A stretch of DNA of 64,000 nt from Noviherbaspirillum pedocola (GCF_016632335.1 NZ_JAEPBG010000003.1:62001-126000), one strand, 5' to 3'; shown: positions 1 to 8,048, counted from the first letter of the stretch. Numbers and translations: made by a program. Notes: generated by a model not told the origin, from the sequence alone.

Positions 1-992
1 CCAATGCCGAGCAGCACGCCGCCCGTGGCAAAGCCAAGGAACCCAGCGGTCGATGCCGTGAAGATGATGCCCGCGGCCTGCACCCACATGCCACCGACAA
101 TCAACCACTTGCGACCGATACGGTCTGACAAAGCCCCTGTGAAGATTTGCGTACATCCCCACACCGCGGGATAAATCGCCGCGAGCACTCCGATTTGGGA
201 AAGGTTCATACCAGCAGCAGCAAACACCAAAGGGAACAGTCCCCATGCCATGCCATCGTTCAGGTTGTTTACCAGTCCAGCCTGACTGACGCTTGACAGG
301 TTGTGGTCGGTCAGCGTCGTGCGCCAGAAGATTTCGCGTTGGTCTAGGTTGCCGGCGCCCCCAGCCGTGGCGAGATTGCTTACCTCATGCGCAACGTAGT
401 GCCTGGTCTCCCGAACAGCCAGCAGAGAAAGCAGCAGCCCAGCCACTACATAGACGATGCCAAGATAGAAGGGTTGCGGACGAAGCCCGTACTGCGCAGC
501 TATCCATCCGGTAGCCAAGGCACTGGCGGCAACGGCGGCATAGCCTGCAAACTCGTTCAGGCCCATTGCCAGCCCGCGCTGTTTCGGCCCCACGAGGTCG
601 ATTTTCATGATAACTGTCGTGGACCAAGTGAGCCCCTGGCTGACACCGAGCAGCACATTCGCCGCCACAACCCAATCCCACTGGGGCGCCCACATCAGCA
701 TGAACGGCACCGGCGAGGCTACCAGCCACCCGGCTACTAATACCTGCTTGCGGCCAAAACGGTCGGATAGTCGGCCCGCCAGGTAGTTGGTCATCGCCTT
801 GGAGACCCCGAACACTACGATGAATGACAATATGGCCGCCTTGGCGGCGAGATGAAAATCGTGTTCGGCTATGGCCGGCAAGATGCTGCGCTCCAAGCCA
901 ACCATCGCGCCGACAAAAGCATTGACGATGACAAGCAATGAGAACTGACCAATGTTCTCGCGCAGGCCAAGTCGGATTGAATGTGCCGTCAT
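1..992 (-). CDS. MFS transporter (3' part outside window)
   Basis: The reading frame is open from an ATG at 992 down to base 1, so about 330 residues are visible and the C-terminus is missing. The translation begins MTAHSIRLGL and shows repeated hydrophobic helices with the MFS loop motif GRLSDRFGRKQ after the second helix and an equivalent SDRIGRKW in the second half. This is a 12-helix major facilitator exporter of unknown substrate. Its start lies 3 bases after the stop of the MBL hydrolase gene, so it is the last gene of the ArsR-rhodanese/DsrE/MBL operon. From that context I infer export of a sulfur oxyanion or related product, but the sequence alone does not show the substrate. Confidence 0.85.
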   Translation of the reverse strand, partial: MTAHSIRLGLRENIGQFSLLVIVNAFVGAMVGLERSILPAIAEHDFHLAAKAAILSFIVVFGVSKAMTNYLAGRLSDRFGRKQVLVAGWLVASPVPFMLMWAPQWDWVVAANVLLGVSQGLTWSTTVIMKIDLVGPKQRGLAMGLNEFAGYAAVAASALATGWIAAQYGLRPQPFYLGIVYVVAGLLLSLLAVRETRHYVAHEVSNLATAGGAGNLDQREIFWRTTLTDHNLSSVSQAGLVNNLNDGMAWGLFPLVFAAAGMNLSQIGVLAAIYPAVWGCTQIFTGALSDRIGRKWLIVGGMWVQAAGIIFTASTAGFLGFATGGVLLGI

Positions 993-995
993 GCC

Positions 996-1733
996 TTACT
1001 CTGCCACGCCAAGATTGGCCTTTACGATGGCTTCCATATTTGCAGGGGGTGGCGGGATATCTTTGGTCAGGTAATCGATGAAGGCACCTCGGTCCATCGC
1101 CAAGGCGGAATTCCAACGTCTTTCGAACCCAAGTGTCGACGCCGGCTTACCCGACAGCCCGGCGCCGCACGCGCTACCGGCCTGATGGCCAGGGTAAATC
1201 TCGAGTTCAGCGGGCAGCCTCAAAATCTTGGTATGGAGCGACTCATAGAGCTGCGCTGCCATTTCCCGCTCTTGTCCCGCCAGGTCTGGGCGCCCGACTG
1301 CGCCGACGAACAGCGTGTCTCCGGTAATGACAAACCACGGCTCGTCGCCCCGGCGCAAGTCACGCACCAACAAACAGACGCTGTCCGGCGTATGGCCAGG
1401 GGTGTGTAACACGTCGACCAGGACGTTGCCTGCTTCTAGTCGCTGCCCGTCCGCCAAGGGAGTGAAATCGAACGAGACGCGTCCCTTGTTGCTTTCGTGG
1501 AGGTAGTACGGCGCTCCAACGATGCGAGCCAATGCTAAACCGCCGGAATAATGGTCGGCGTGGACATGAGTATCGATGACATGGGTAATCGTCGCGCCAG
1601 CCTTGTTTGCCTCAGCGATGAACCAGCCTTCATCGCCGGCAACGACATCTACCGCCACTGCCTTACCGTGGCCGGCACAGCCGAAAAGGTAGGAAAGCGT
1701 CGCGTTTTCTGTGGCGTGCTGAAGGAAAAACAT
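996..1733 (-). CDS. MBL-fold hydrolase, persulfide dioxygenase-like
   Basis: 245-residue metallo-beta-lactamase-fold protein. The metal motif THVHADH is at residues 55-61, followed by HTPGHT near 110 and GDTLFVG. The C-terminal part carries YPGHQAGSACG, GLSGKP and LGFERR, a pattern typical of ETHE1/Blh-type persulfide dioxygenases and related glyoxalase-II-like enzymes, which oxidise glutathione persulfide to sulfite in the cytoplasm using one iron. The gene sits between a DsrE-like protein and an MFS exporter and downstream of an ArsR-rhodanese regulator, which fits sulfide/persulfide detoxification. A plain glyoxalase II role is less likely given the company. Family is secure; exact substrate is inferred. 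Confidence 0.85.
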   Translation of the reverse strand: MFFLQHATENATLSYLFGCAGHGKAVAVDVVAGDEGWFIAEANKAGATITHVIDTHVHADHYSGGLALARIVGAPYYLHESNKGRVSFDFTPLADGQRLEAGNVLVDVLHTPGHTPDSVCLLVRDLRRGDEPWFVITGDTLFVGAVGRPDLAGQEREMAAQLYESLHTKILRLPAELEIYPGHQAGSACGAGLSGKPASTLGFERRWNSALAMDRGAFIDYLTKDIPPPPANMEAIVKANLGVAE

Positions 1734-1747
1734 GAAAAGCTCCTACT

Positions 1748-2098
1748 TCAAAAAACCAGAGCCTTATCGGCCCAAGCAGTCCATTGGGCAAGTTCGTCCA
1801 TGCTGCTGCGATGCGCGCCGGCTATCAGGCTTTCTGTAGCAATGCCACGTGCATCCATGCAGGAGCCACACACGCCGACCACCCCGCCGTGTTTGATGAG
1901 AAGAGTCAACATCGTTTCAATGTTGTAGTACCCGGTGGGGGTTTTCTGCTGACCGTGCGCAGCAGATGCCGCGTCGCCGATGAGAAAAATACGTACTTCG
2001 TTGCCTTGCTCTCGGGCGAGCGTGCCAGCCAGCCGAAGACCGTTGTAGGTTCTTTCGCTGCCGTAAGGGGCATCGTTGAGGATGAACAGCGTTTTCAT
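1748..2098 (-). CDS. DsrE/DsrF-like sulfur relay family protein
   Basis: 116-residue soluble protein starting MKTLFILNDAPYGSE; the start chosen is the ATG at 2098, seven bases after the stop of the regulator gene, because the longer upstream extension overlaps that gene. The N-terminal beta strand, the RTYNGLRLA helix and the GVCGSCMDARGI segment with two cysteines near the C-terminal third match the DsrE-like (YchN) fold, small proteins that carry persulfide sulfur. Its position between an ArsR-rhodanese fusion and a persulfide-dioxygenase-like enzyme supports a role in handling sulfane sulfur. No transmembrane segment is seen. Confidence 0.85.
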   Translation of the reverse strand: MKTLFILNDAPYGSERTYNGLRLAGTLAREQGNEVRIFLIGDAASAAHGQQKTPTGYYNIETMLTLLIKHGGVVGVCGSCMDARGIATESLIAGAHRSSMDELAQWTAWADKALVF

Positions 2099-2105
2099 GA
2101 CAACA

Positions 2106-2759
2106 TCATTCTTCGATAGGTAGGCCGCGCGCCCGCCATTCGGCGACGCCATCGGTCAAGTGGAAGGCGCGGTATCCTTTGCTGCGCAGCAGTTCAACGG
2201 CATCTTTGGCAAACATGCAGAACGGGCCGCGGCAGTACGCAACGACGGGTGTCTCTTTCGGCAGCTCAGCAAGGCGCTTCTTAAGTTCACTGATGGGAAG
2301 GGAGCGGGCATGCGGCAGATGAGAGACAGCAAACTCGTCAGCCGGGCGCACGTCAAGGACAAGCACTTCGCCTGCGCTAGCCTTTTTCAAGACCATTTCC
2401 CGGCCCATTTCTTCAAGACCAGTACCATCGTTGACGATGGATGCCATCGCTACTTGAAGCTCAACCAATCTCTCCTCGGCCTGAGACCGAAGTGCAACCC
2501 AAAAGTCGGCGACGCTGTTGTCGGCTAATCGGTAAAGCACGTACTTGCCATCCCGGCGAGTGCTGACGAGGCGGGCTTGGCGAAGCTCGCGAAGATGGGC
2601 ACTGGCGAGCTTCACGCTGATGTCTGCCTGGGCAGCGAGCGTCTCGACCGGTTTTTCCGCCTGGCATAGCAATTCAAGCAGTTCCAGCCGCTTCGGACTG
2701 GAAATGGCTTTCCCGATGCGGGCAACCTGGTCGTATAGGTAGTCTTTCATTTCTCTCAT
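2106..2759 (-). CDS. ArsR-family regulator fused to rhodanese domain
   Basis: 217 residues. Residues about 10-90 form an ArsR winged helix (SPKRLELLELLCQAEKPVE, then LASAHLRELRQARLV as recognition helix). Residues about 122-217 form a rhodanese domain with LDVRPADEFAVSHLPHAR and the active-site loop CRGPF at C176, with a further C181. Such fusions are known repressors of sulfur-stress operons; the rhodanese part may sense or accept persulfide. The HTH part has one cysteine (C32), so a two-cysteine BigR/SqrR-type switch is not obvious. It is the first gene of the four-gene operon. An ATG at 2750 is an alternative start. It probably autoregulates through the palindrome just upstream. Confidence 0.9.
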   Translation of the reverse strand: MREMKDYLYDQVARIGKAISSPKRLELLELLCQAEKPVETLAAQADISVKLASAHLRELRQARLVSTRRDGKYVLYRLADNSVADFWVALRSQAEERLVELQVAMASIVNDGTGLEEMGREMVLKKASAGEVLVLDVRPADEFAVSHLPHARSLPISELKKRLAELPKETPVVAYCRGPFCMFAKDAVELLRSKGYRAFHLTDGVAEWRARGLPIEE

Positions 2760-2762
2760 ATG

Positions 2763-2787
2763 AACATTCTAAAGAATGTTAGAATGT
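2763..2787. promoter_or_regulatory. Palindromic operator for the ArsR-rhodanese regulator
   Basis: A perfect 8-bp inverted repeat, AACATTCT then AA then AGAATGTT (2763-2780), followed directly by a third half-site AGAATGT (2781-2787). It lies just upstream of the regulator start, between that gene and the SHOCT gene on the other strand. ArsR-family repressors bind such palindromes; binding here is inferred. Confidence 0.65.
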
Positions 2788-2895
2788 AACGCAATCGAAC
2801 CTTGTCTTCGTCCGAACTTCTCAAAATGCAGTGGAGAACGGGTGATGCATGTAACGCGTCTAGGGGCGGATTGGACTTGTGAATTTGGAGGCAAC

Positions 2896-3165
2896 ATGAT
2901 GGGGCCTGGGCACATTTGGTGGGGTGGGTGGTGGATGTTTCCATTCCTTATGCCTCTTCTGGTAATTATTGTTCTGGTGACCGTACTCTATTTGGTATTA
3001 GGGCGCGGTCGCTTCAAACTGCCGTGGCTCAATGATTCCGACCGGCCTGCGAGTCGCTTCCAAAATTTGGAAACACCTCTCGATATACTCAAGAAACGCT
3101 ATGCGAGAGGCGAGCTTACACGGGAGGAATTTGAACAGATGAAACAAGACATCCAAGGAGGATGA
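2896..3165 (+). CDS. SHOCT domain membrane protein
   Basis: 89 residues from the ATG at 2896, chosen because GGAGG sits five bases upstream. The N-terminus is Trp/Gly-rich (HIWWGGWWMF) and runs into one membrane segment (LMPLLVIIVLVTVLYLVL, about residues 18-36). The C-terminus TPLDILKKRYARGELTREEF is a textbook SHOCT (short C-terminal) domain. The function of such small membrane proteins is not established; they are frequent next to metal and stress genes on mobile elements. It faces the divergent ArsR-rhodanese operon and may share its control region. Confidence 0.85.
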   Translation: MMGPGHIWWGGWWMFPFLMPLLVIIVLVTVLYLVLGRGRFKLPWLNDSDRPASRFQNLETPLDILKKRYARGELTREEFEQMKQDIQGG

Positions 3166-3366
3166 CGTTCGCGGGGCAGGACTTTTGCGTGCCGAGCGAA
3201 GTAGCGCAATAGGTTGAATGGCTTCGAAACAGTCACGGCTTGCTGCTTGTTTTTGATGTCTATTTGCAACGAATTGTAATTCCGGTCATCGGTGTGCGTT
3301 CCAGAGCGTTCTGGGGAGTAGCAAGGGCAGTGTCCCCTTTGCCTTAACCATGAAAGCGAATTCAAA

Positions 3367-3654
3367 ATGAAGAAAGCACTCGTCGTCGCCGCTCTGTTCG
3401 CCATTGCTGGTATCGCTTCCGCGCAAAATGCCGCAGCCGCTCCCGCTGCACCGGCCGCTTCGACTGCGCCGGCAAACGCTGCTGAAGCGAACAAGGCCGC
3501 TCCTGCTGAAGCGCCCGCGAAGGTGGTGAAGCACAAAAAAGCCCATGCGAAGAAGCATGTGAAAGCAGCTGCGAAGAAGGATGACCAAGCGAAAGCTGAA
3601 GCTGCTGCCCCGGTGGCGAAAGCTGATGCAGCTGCGACGCCCGCCGCGAAATAA
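3367..3654 (+). CDS. Ala/Lys-rich secreted small protein
   Basis: 95 residues. A clear Sec signal peptide (MKKALVVAALFAIAGIASA, cleavage before QNAAAA) is followed by a low-complexity chain of Ala, Pro, Lys and Glu with a basic patch KHKKAHAKKHVKAAAKK. No catalytic motif. Proteins of this composition are common and uncharacterised in Burkholderiales; a periplasmic or DNA/metal-binding role through the His/Lys patch would be speculation. A strong terminator follows, so it is probably a single-gene unit. Confidence 0.75.
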   Translation: MKKALVVAALFAIAGIASAQNAAAAPAAPAASTAPANAAEANKAAPAEAPAKVVKHKKAHAKKHVKAAAKKDDQAKAEAAAPVAKADAAATPAAK

Positions 3655-3678
3655 TCGCGCTCCGCCTGTAGTCGCTGC

Positions 3679-3717
3679 ATGACACAAAGCCCGCAATGCG
3701 GGCTTTGTGTCATTTTA
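3679..3717 (+). terminator. Intrinsic terminator after Ala/Lys-rich gene
   Basis: A 16-bp perfect stem (ATGACACAAAGCCCGC and its complement) with loop AAT at 3695-3697, followed by TTTT. It lies 24 bases after the stop codon. Confidence 0.85.
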
Positions 3718-3839
3718 AAGGACATTACGGCACAACTGACTTGCTGACTCTGGTCAACATTAAGCAGTTACCGCGCCTCAAATTACATACCCATAATGCC
3801 ACACAGGCTGCTTTACTCTGGGGACGTTGGTGAGCGGGT

Positions 3840-5372
3840 TCAGGTGCCCGTTTTGACTTCGGTAGTAGAGGAAGAGGCTTTGACGGCACAGACTTGGTTG
3901 CGACCATTCGCTTTCGCCTCATAGAGCGCTTTGTCTGCCAGACCCAAGAGTTCTTCAGCGGTTTGCGTCCGGGTGCTTTCAGTGCTGGCGACACCGAAGC
4001 TCGCGGTGACAAAGTCGCAGGCCTTTGAACGAATGTGGGGAATTTCGAGCGCCTCCACCCGCTGCCTCATGCGCTCGGCCACCCGAAGGGCACCCTCGTG
4101 GTCACAATCAAGCACGGCAACGAATTCTTCGCCACCATAGCGTGCCACCAGGTCACCTTCTCGCTGCAAGCATTCCTGAAGAGCGTGGGCCACCCGGCGT
4201 AGGCAGTCATCGCCAGCCTGGTGCCCGTAATGGTCATTGAAGAGCTTGAAGTAATCGACGTCGAGTAGCACGAGGGAAAGTGGAGCCCCACTGCGAGCAT
4301 GCTTGCTCCAGTCCCGTCTCAGTGTTCGCGCAAATAGGCGCCGATTACCAATGCCCGTCAGCGGGTCGCGTGAGGCCAGAGTATCCAGATGCTGGTTCTT
4401 TTGTCGAAGGACGGCCTGCCCAGCAGTTGCGCGAGACGCCGCGAGCAGCGCGCCCCAAATTAAGATGAGCATTCCTGCCACAATCGTTACTTGGCGCAGA
4501 GAACGAGCCTTCCAGGCCGCGAAGGCTGCCGGCGTCTCGATACCGGAAAATACCACCAAGTCCAGGTCCGGCAGGGCTCGGTAAGCCGCCAGCCTCGTTT
4601 TTCCATCGAGACGGGAGATTGACTTGAAGGTGCCGAACGGTGCCCGGGGTAAGTAGCGCGTAAAAATCTCGCTTTTGGCATTGCTCTTCCCGACAAGCTT
4701 TTCCATGCCGGGGTTGCGGGCGACGATGCCGCCGTCCCCCTTGAAGATGGAAATGGCGGGTGCAAGCGAAAAACCGAACAGCGAATAGAACGATGTGAGT
4801 TGCCTCGTTTCCATGCCGATGGTCGCCACGGCAAGAAGTTTGCCTCTCGTATCGAACACCGGCTTGGACACGAAAAACAAGATGGGTGAGCCGGACAGGC
4901 GCGACACGGTGGCGGCGTCGATATAGCGTTTGCCAGTTTCACGCGGTCGCAAAAAATGTAGGCGGTCGGACACGTCAAGGACGTCCGTGTCCGTATTCTG
5001 AGTCTGCGCCTTGACCTTGCCGACAGGGTCGATTACGCCAATGGCGTGGCAGCCGATGAGCGTAGTGCAGTAAGAGCGGAGGATTTGCCAAGTGGTCGGT
5101 TCGCGGATGCTAGCGATGTTGCCCGATTTTCGGACCAGAGTTGAAACGGCGTCCAAGGTTTGGTCGACGTAAGTGATGGTGTCGCGAACCTGCCGTTCTA
5201 CAACACGCGTAATGTCGCTCGCAGTCTCGTAGGCCCGCCGTTCGGTGTCGCGATAGTCCAGTGAGATTTCCAGCGCGGTAGCACTCGCTACCAGTGTCGT
5301 AATTACTATTGCAAGCAGGCCAGCCTTGGATTTCAAAAAAGTTTTCAATACAAAACTCTCAAGATGGCGCAA
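3840..5372 (-). CDS. Diguanylate cyclase with periplasmic Cache sensor
   Basis: 510 residues. A first membrane helix (about 16-36), a periplasmic Cache-like sensor (about 40-290, with LFFVSKPVFDTRGKLLAVA), a second helix (about 294-313) and a GGDEF domain (about 330-500). The catalytic motif is GGEEF at 413-417, and the allosteric I-site RxxD is intact as REGD at 404-407, five residues upstream. It should make cyclic di-GMP with product inhibition in response to an extracytoplasmic ligand. It is monocistronic as far as can be seen, flanked by unrelated genes. The C-terminus ends with a short Ser/Thr-rich tail. Confidence 0.93.
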   Translation of the reverse strand: MRHLESFVLKTFLKSKAGLLAIVITTLVASATALEISLDYRDTERRAYETASDITRVVERQVRDTITYVDQTLDAVSTLVRKSGNIASIREPTTWQILRSYCTTLIGCHAIGVIDPVGKVKAQTQNTDTDVLDVSDRLHFLRPRETGKRYIDAATVSRLSGSPILFFVSKPVFDTRGKLLAVATIGMETRQLTSFYSLFGFSLAPAISIFKGDGGIVARNPGMEKLVGKSNAKSEIFTRYLPRAPFGTFKSISRLDGKTRLAAYRALPDLDLVVFSGIETPAAFAAWKARSLRQVTIVAGMLILIWGALLAASRATAGQAVLRQKNQHLDTLASRDPLTGIGNRRLFARTLRRDWSKHARSGAPLSLVLLDVDYFKLFNDHYGHQAGDDCLRRVAHALQECLQREGDLVARYGGEEFVAVLDCDHEGALRVAERMRQRVEALEIPHIRSKACDFVTASFGVASTESTRTQTAEELLGLADKALYEAKANGRNQVCAVKASSSTTEVKTGT

Positions 5373-5680
5373 CCTTAATTACCTTTGCGCGGGAAAAACC
5401 TGAATCCTATACGAAAGGGTTACCTTCCTTAATGGAAATCAACGCAGGCAATGCGCCGCTATTCAGAGTGTTGTGAACTGAGCGGGCACACGGCGGTGAT
5501 ATGCGCTCAAACCGGGATAGATATCCCGCTTGGACGCGATGCATCAGCGCCTGCCGGATGCCGCTTTGCCGTGCTGGTGTCAGCAGACGCTGGCAAAGCG
5601 CAGGTGCCGAAAGACGATGTCAGAATCTGGTTGGCCGGGCGCGGGCGTCTTGAAGGAAGTACAGATGCAGCCTAGTCGTG
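5373..5680. other. Intergenic stretch with no gene recognised
   Basis: About 308 bases between the starts/ends of two minus-strand genes. Short frames are present but have no family signature or ribosome site. It should contain the promoter of the diguanylate cyclase and the end of the CLC transcript; no clear terminator hairpin was found. Confidence 0.5.
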
Positions 5681-7012
5681 TTACTCATGGGTCGTCGCTT
5701 CGGTTTTCAGGTTTAGGGTTGTAGCTTTTGCTTGGAGCTGTTTGCGGTAGGCAGGAAGTTCGCCGAGCTTGATGCCTTCGGGCGCATGCCGATGCTTCGC
5801 CTGGCCAACGCGCTGAGAACGGTAGATACCGGTGTGTCCCGAGAACAAGTAGCTGATGACGCACGCGATGCCGGCGTAGATGCCGACGTCGGCGCCGAAC
5901 AGCTCAATGGCCATCAGGGTCGATGCGATAGGGGTATTGGCGGCACCGGCGAATACGGCAACGAAGCCGATACCGGCCAACAGCGGCAAAGGCATATGCA
6001 GCAGCGGAGCCAGCGCATTGCCGAGCGTCGCGCCAATGTAGAAGAGCGGTGTAACTTCTCCGCCTTTGAAGCCGCTACCCAGCGAGGCAATGGTGAACGC
6101 CATCTTGCCGAGGAAATCGTAGGCAGGGAGCGGCTTCTGGAATGCTTCCACAATGGTTGGGATGCCGAGTCCGATGTAGCGGTCGGCCCCAAACAGCATG
6201 ACCGCGCAGGCGACGACAAGACCCCCGACAAGTGGGCGAAGCGGACCGTAGCTGATGCGTCCCTTCATCCAAGCACTGAGCGTGTGCGTGGCGTCGGCGA
6301 ATACCTTGCCGGCGAGGCCGAATAGGGCCCCCGCTACCAGTGTCGCCGCCATACTCCATCCCGACAGGTGCGGTATCTGTGGAATGACATAGTGCGTGTG
6401 GTGGATGCCCCACCAGAGGCCGACCTGGTCAGCAACGATAGCGGCAACCATGCACGGCAGGATGGCGTCGTACCGAAGACGGCCGATGGCCAGGACTTCC
6501 AGCCCCCAGATGGCGCCCGCGAGCGGCGTGCCGAACACCGAGGAAAAGCCCGCGCTAAGGCCGGCCATGAGGATGATGCGCCGGTCCTCGTGTTTCAGCC
6601 TGAACAGGTGCGTGAGCTGGTCGGCAAGCGCGCCGCCCATTTGCACCGCCGTGCCTTCGCGCCCCACGGAAGCGCCGAAGAGGTGCGAGATGACCGTGCC
6701 GCCTAAGACCAAAGGCGCCATCCGTAGAGGAATGACCTTTTTGGGGTCATGTATCTCGTCGATGAGCAGATTGTTGCCTGCTTCTACCTGTTGTCCGAGC
6801 TTCAAGTAAATCCAGCCGACCGAAAAGCCGGCGACGGGCAGGAGCCAAATCAGCCAGTGATAGGTATTCCGGGTGTTAGTCGCCCACTCGAGAACGAAGA
6901 GGAAGAAGGCGGACGCGGAGCCGGCGAGTACAGCAACACCGCTGGCCAATAGGAGCCACTTTCCCAGATAGGGAAGAAGGTCGATTTGTTCGGGACGTTT
7001 GGAAGGTTTCAT
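5681..7012 (-). CDS. eriC: CLC-F type fluoride/proton antiporter
   Basis: 443-residue CLC-family membrane protein. The anion-site loop reads GNNLL instead of the chloride-type GSGIP, and the gating region reads GREGT; an Asn or Met replacing the central Ser is the mark of the fluoride-specific CLC-F clade. Further landmarks are GTPLAGAIWGLEVL and GGEVTPLFYIG. It expels fluoride from the cytoplasm in exchange for protons. The leader carries a fluoride riboswitch, which strongly supports the substrate, and DUF190 and crcB lie immediately upstream on the same strand. The ATG at 7012 has no good Shine-Dalgarno and abuts a hairpin. Confidence 0.93.
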   Translation of the reverse strand: MKPSKRPEQIDLLPYLGKWLLLASGVAVLAGSASAFFLFVLEWATNTRNTYHWLIWLLPVAGFSVGWIYLKLGQQVEAGNNLLIDEIHDPKKVIPLRMAPLVLGGTVISHLFGASVGREGTAVQMGGALADQLTHLFRLKHEDRRIILMAGLSAGFSSVFGTPLAGAIWGLEVLAIGRLRYDAILPCMVAAIVADQVGLWWGIHHTHYVIPQIPHLSGWSMAATLVAGALFGLAGKVFADATHTLSAWMKGRISYGPLRPLVGGLVVACAVMLFGADRYIGLGIPTIVEAFQKPLPAYDFLGKMAFTIASLGSGFKGGEVTPLFYIGATLGNALAPLLHMPLPLLAGIGFVAVFAGAANTPIASTLMAIELFGADVGIYAGIACVISYLFSGHTGIYRSQRVGQAKHRHAPEGIKLGELPAYRKQLQAKATTLNLKTEATTHE

Positions 7013-7050
7013 GCATGTCCAGAGAAGCTGTTAATCACGTCTGGACATGC
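7013..7050 (-). promoter_or_regulatory. Hairpin abutting the CLC-F start codon
   Basis: An 11-bp perfect inverted repeat (GCATGTCCAGA at 7013-7023, complement at 7040-7050) with a 16-base loop lies between the fluoride riboswitch and the ATG, ending on the base before the start codon. It would occlude the ribosome-binding region, so it may be part of a translational expression platform. Role inferred. Confidence 0.55.
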
Positions 7051-7097
7051 GGCAGGCTGAGATGAGCACACCTACATCTTCCCGCAAGGCCAGGAAT

Positions 7098-7152
7098 CAA
7101 TGTAGGCATCATCAGCCCTGAGGGCAGTTAAGGGAGGAATGCCATCTCCGAA
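7098..7152 (-). ncRNA. Fluoride riboswitch (crcB motif)
   Basis: On the minus strand the leader of the CLC-F gene contains GGAGATGGCATTCCTCC (7132-7148), then a short GCCC/GGGC helix, then CTGATGATGCCTACA (7102-7116). These are the conserved elements of the fluoride riboswitch: pseudoknot GGAG/CTCC, P1 pairing GGCAT with ATGCC, P3, and the 3' CTGATG...CTAC. It closely resembles the Pseudomonas syringae eriC switch as I remember it. Fluoride binding should turn on the antiporter gene 90 bases downstream. Confidence 0.93.
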
Positions 7153-7158
7153 GCGGGG

Positions 7159-7187
7159 ATTCTAGCAGAAAACGTTTTAGGCAATAA
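7159..7187 (-). promoter_or_regulatory. Candidate promoter for the fluoride riboswitch transcript
   Basis: A good minus-strand -10 box TAGAAT (7164-7159) places the start site about seven bases further on, right at the 5' edge of the riboswitch. The -35 region (TTATTG, 17-base spacer) is weak. A 9-bp inverted repeat (7153-7161 with 7188-7196) brackets it. Confidence 0.5.
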
Positions 7188-7197
7188 AATCCCCGCG

Positions 7198-7533
7198 CTA
7201 GGAACTGGGGACGTTGTCGTCTTCCCCAACAACTCCAAACTCAACAGGGACCTTCACGTAAAAGAGGTGTAGCTTCTCGGCACGAAGTCTGTCGAACAAC
7301 TTCTCCGCTTCATCGCTCGTAACTGCCATCACGACGGAAAGCGGTTGGTCGGCCAGTTCGAAGAAGCGCGCGGAGTGAATGCGGTGGTGCTGTCCGACTC
7401 CTTCATCGCCCGGGATAAGGGTGGCCCCGCGAAGGCCCATATCAGCCGCCAAGCAGACGAGCCAGTCAGCCAAATTCTTGCCGTGGTACCGGCGGTCTTG
7501 CTGGGTAAAGAAGGTGATTTGATACCCGTTCAT
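7198..7533 (-). CDS. DUF190 family protein
   Basis: 111-residue soluble protein (MNGYQITFFTQQDRR at the start; RGATLIPGDEGVGQHHRIHSARFFELADQPLSVVMAV in the middle), a DUF190 member with a ferredoxin-like, PII-related fold. Genes of this family are very often next to crcB, and this one sits 15 bases after the crcB stop. Biochemical role unknown; a regulatory subunit or accessory of fluoride export is the usual guess. GGAG lies upstream of the start. Confidence 0.88.
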   Translation of the reverse strand: MNGYQITFFTQQDRRYHGKNLADWLVCLAADMGLRGATLIPGDEGVGQHHRIHSARFFELADQPLSVVMAVTSDEAEKLFDRLRAEKLHLFYVKVPVEFGVVGEDDNVPSS

Positions 7534-7548
7534 GGCCTCGCTCCTCGG

Positions 7549-7926
7549 TCATTTGGCCCAGTTCCAGGACAGTATGCCGGCGGCCGTCATCGCTAGCGAC
7601 CCGACAACGTGCACAGCAATCGTCCCGACGGCCCAAGAGAGGCGCCCTTGTTCCAGCAGCGAGACGACTTCCGCTGAGAACGTCGAGAAGGTTGTCAGGC
7701 CCCCGCAAAAGCCGGTGATGATGAGAAGACGCCATTCTGGCGCGATGTCCGGCGCGCGGGCAAAATAGGCAATCGCAAAGCCGATGATGTGGCCGCCCAC
7801 CAAGTTCGCGACGAGCGTGCCGGGAGGTATGGTCGGAAACAGAGTGTTGAGCCTCATCCCGAGAAACCAGCGAAGCAAAGCGCCGAATGCAGCACCTACC
7901 GAAACGGCGACGATGGATTTCCACAT
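7549..7926 (-). CDS. crcB: Fluoride-specific ion channel CrcB/Fluc
   Basis: 125 residues starting [20 protein letters not shown] at the ATG at 7926, with AAGGA just upstream; a much longer in-frame extension is rejected. Four membrane helices and the family motifs [16 protein letters not shown] and [13 protein letters not shown] are all present; the Asn and the Phe/Thr/Ser track line the fluoride pore. It works as a dual-topology dimer in the inner membrane and lets fluoride leave the cell. DUF190 and the CLC-F antiporter follow on the same strand, giving two distinct fluoride exporters side by side. Confidence 0.95.
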   Translation of the reverse strand: MWKSIVAVSVGAAFGALLRWFLGMRLNTLFPTIPPGTLVANLVGGHIIGFAIAYFARAPDIAPEWRLLIITGFCGGLTTFSTFSAEVVSLLEQGRLSWAVGTIAVHVVGSLAMTAAGILSWNWAK

Positions 7927-7989
7927 TATCCTTTCCTTCCGCGTATGCGCTTCGAAAAGCCATGATAGAACCACAACGGTTGTCCGGCT

Positions 7990-8048
7990 CGACGTAGGCA
8001 TCCGGCGACAAAAACCGTGGCAATTCATTGAGGAATGCTCCTGCAAGT
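7990..8048 (-). ncRNA. Degenerate fluoride-riboswitch-like leader of crcB
   Basis: On the minus strand 67 bases before crcB, GGAGCATTCCTCAATGAATTG (split here as GGAGCATTCCTC then AATGAATTGCC) and, 15-20 bases on, CGGATGCCTACG parallel the intact switch at 7098-7152. About 16 of 20 bases match in the 5' block, and the 3' GATGCCTAC is kept. The ATGG between pseudoknot strand and P1 is missing and P3 is poor, so it may be decayed or non-functional. Confidence 0.4.

Noticed and set aside
385-1116. 243-codon frame on the minus strand in the MFS/MBL region
   Set aside because: It is out of frame with the MFS transporter, which is open from 992 to the edge and carries membrane helices and MFS motifs.
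5451-5675. 74-codon frame upstream of the CLC-F stop
   Set aside because: No ribosome site, no recognisable domain; treated as intergenic.
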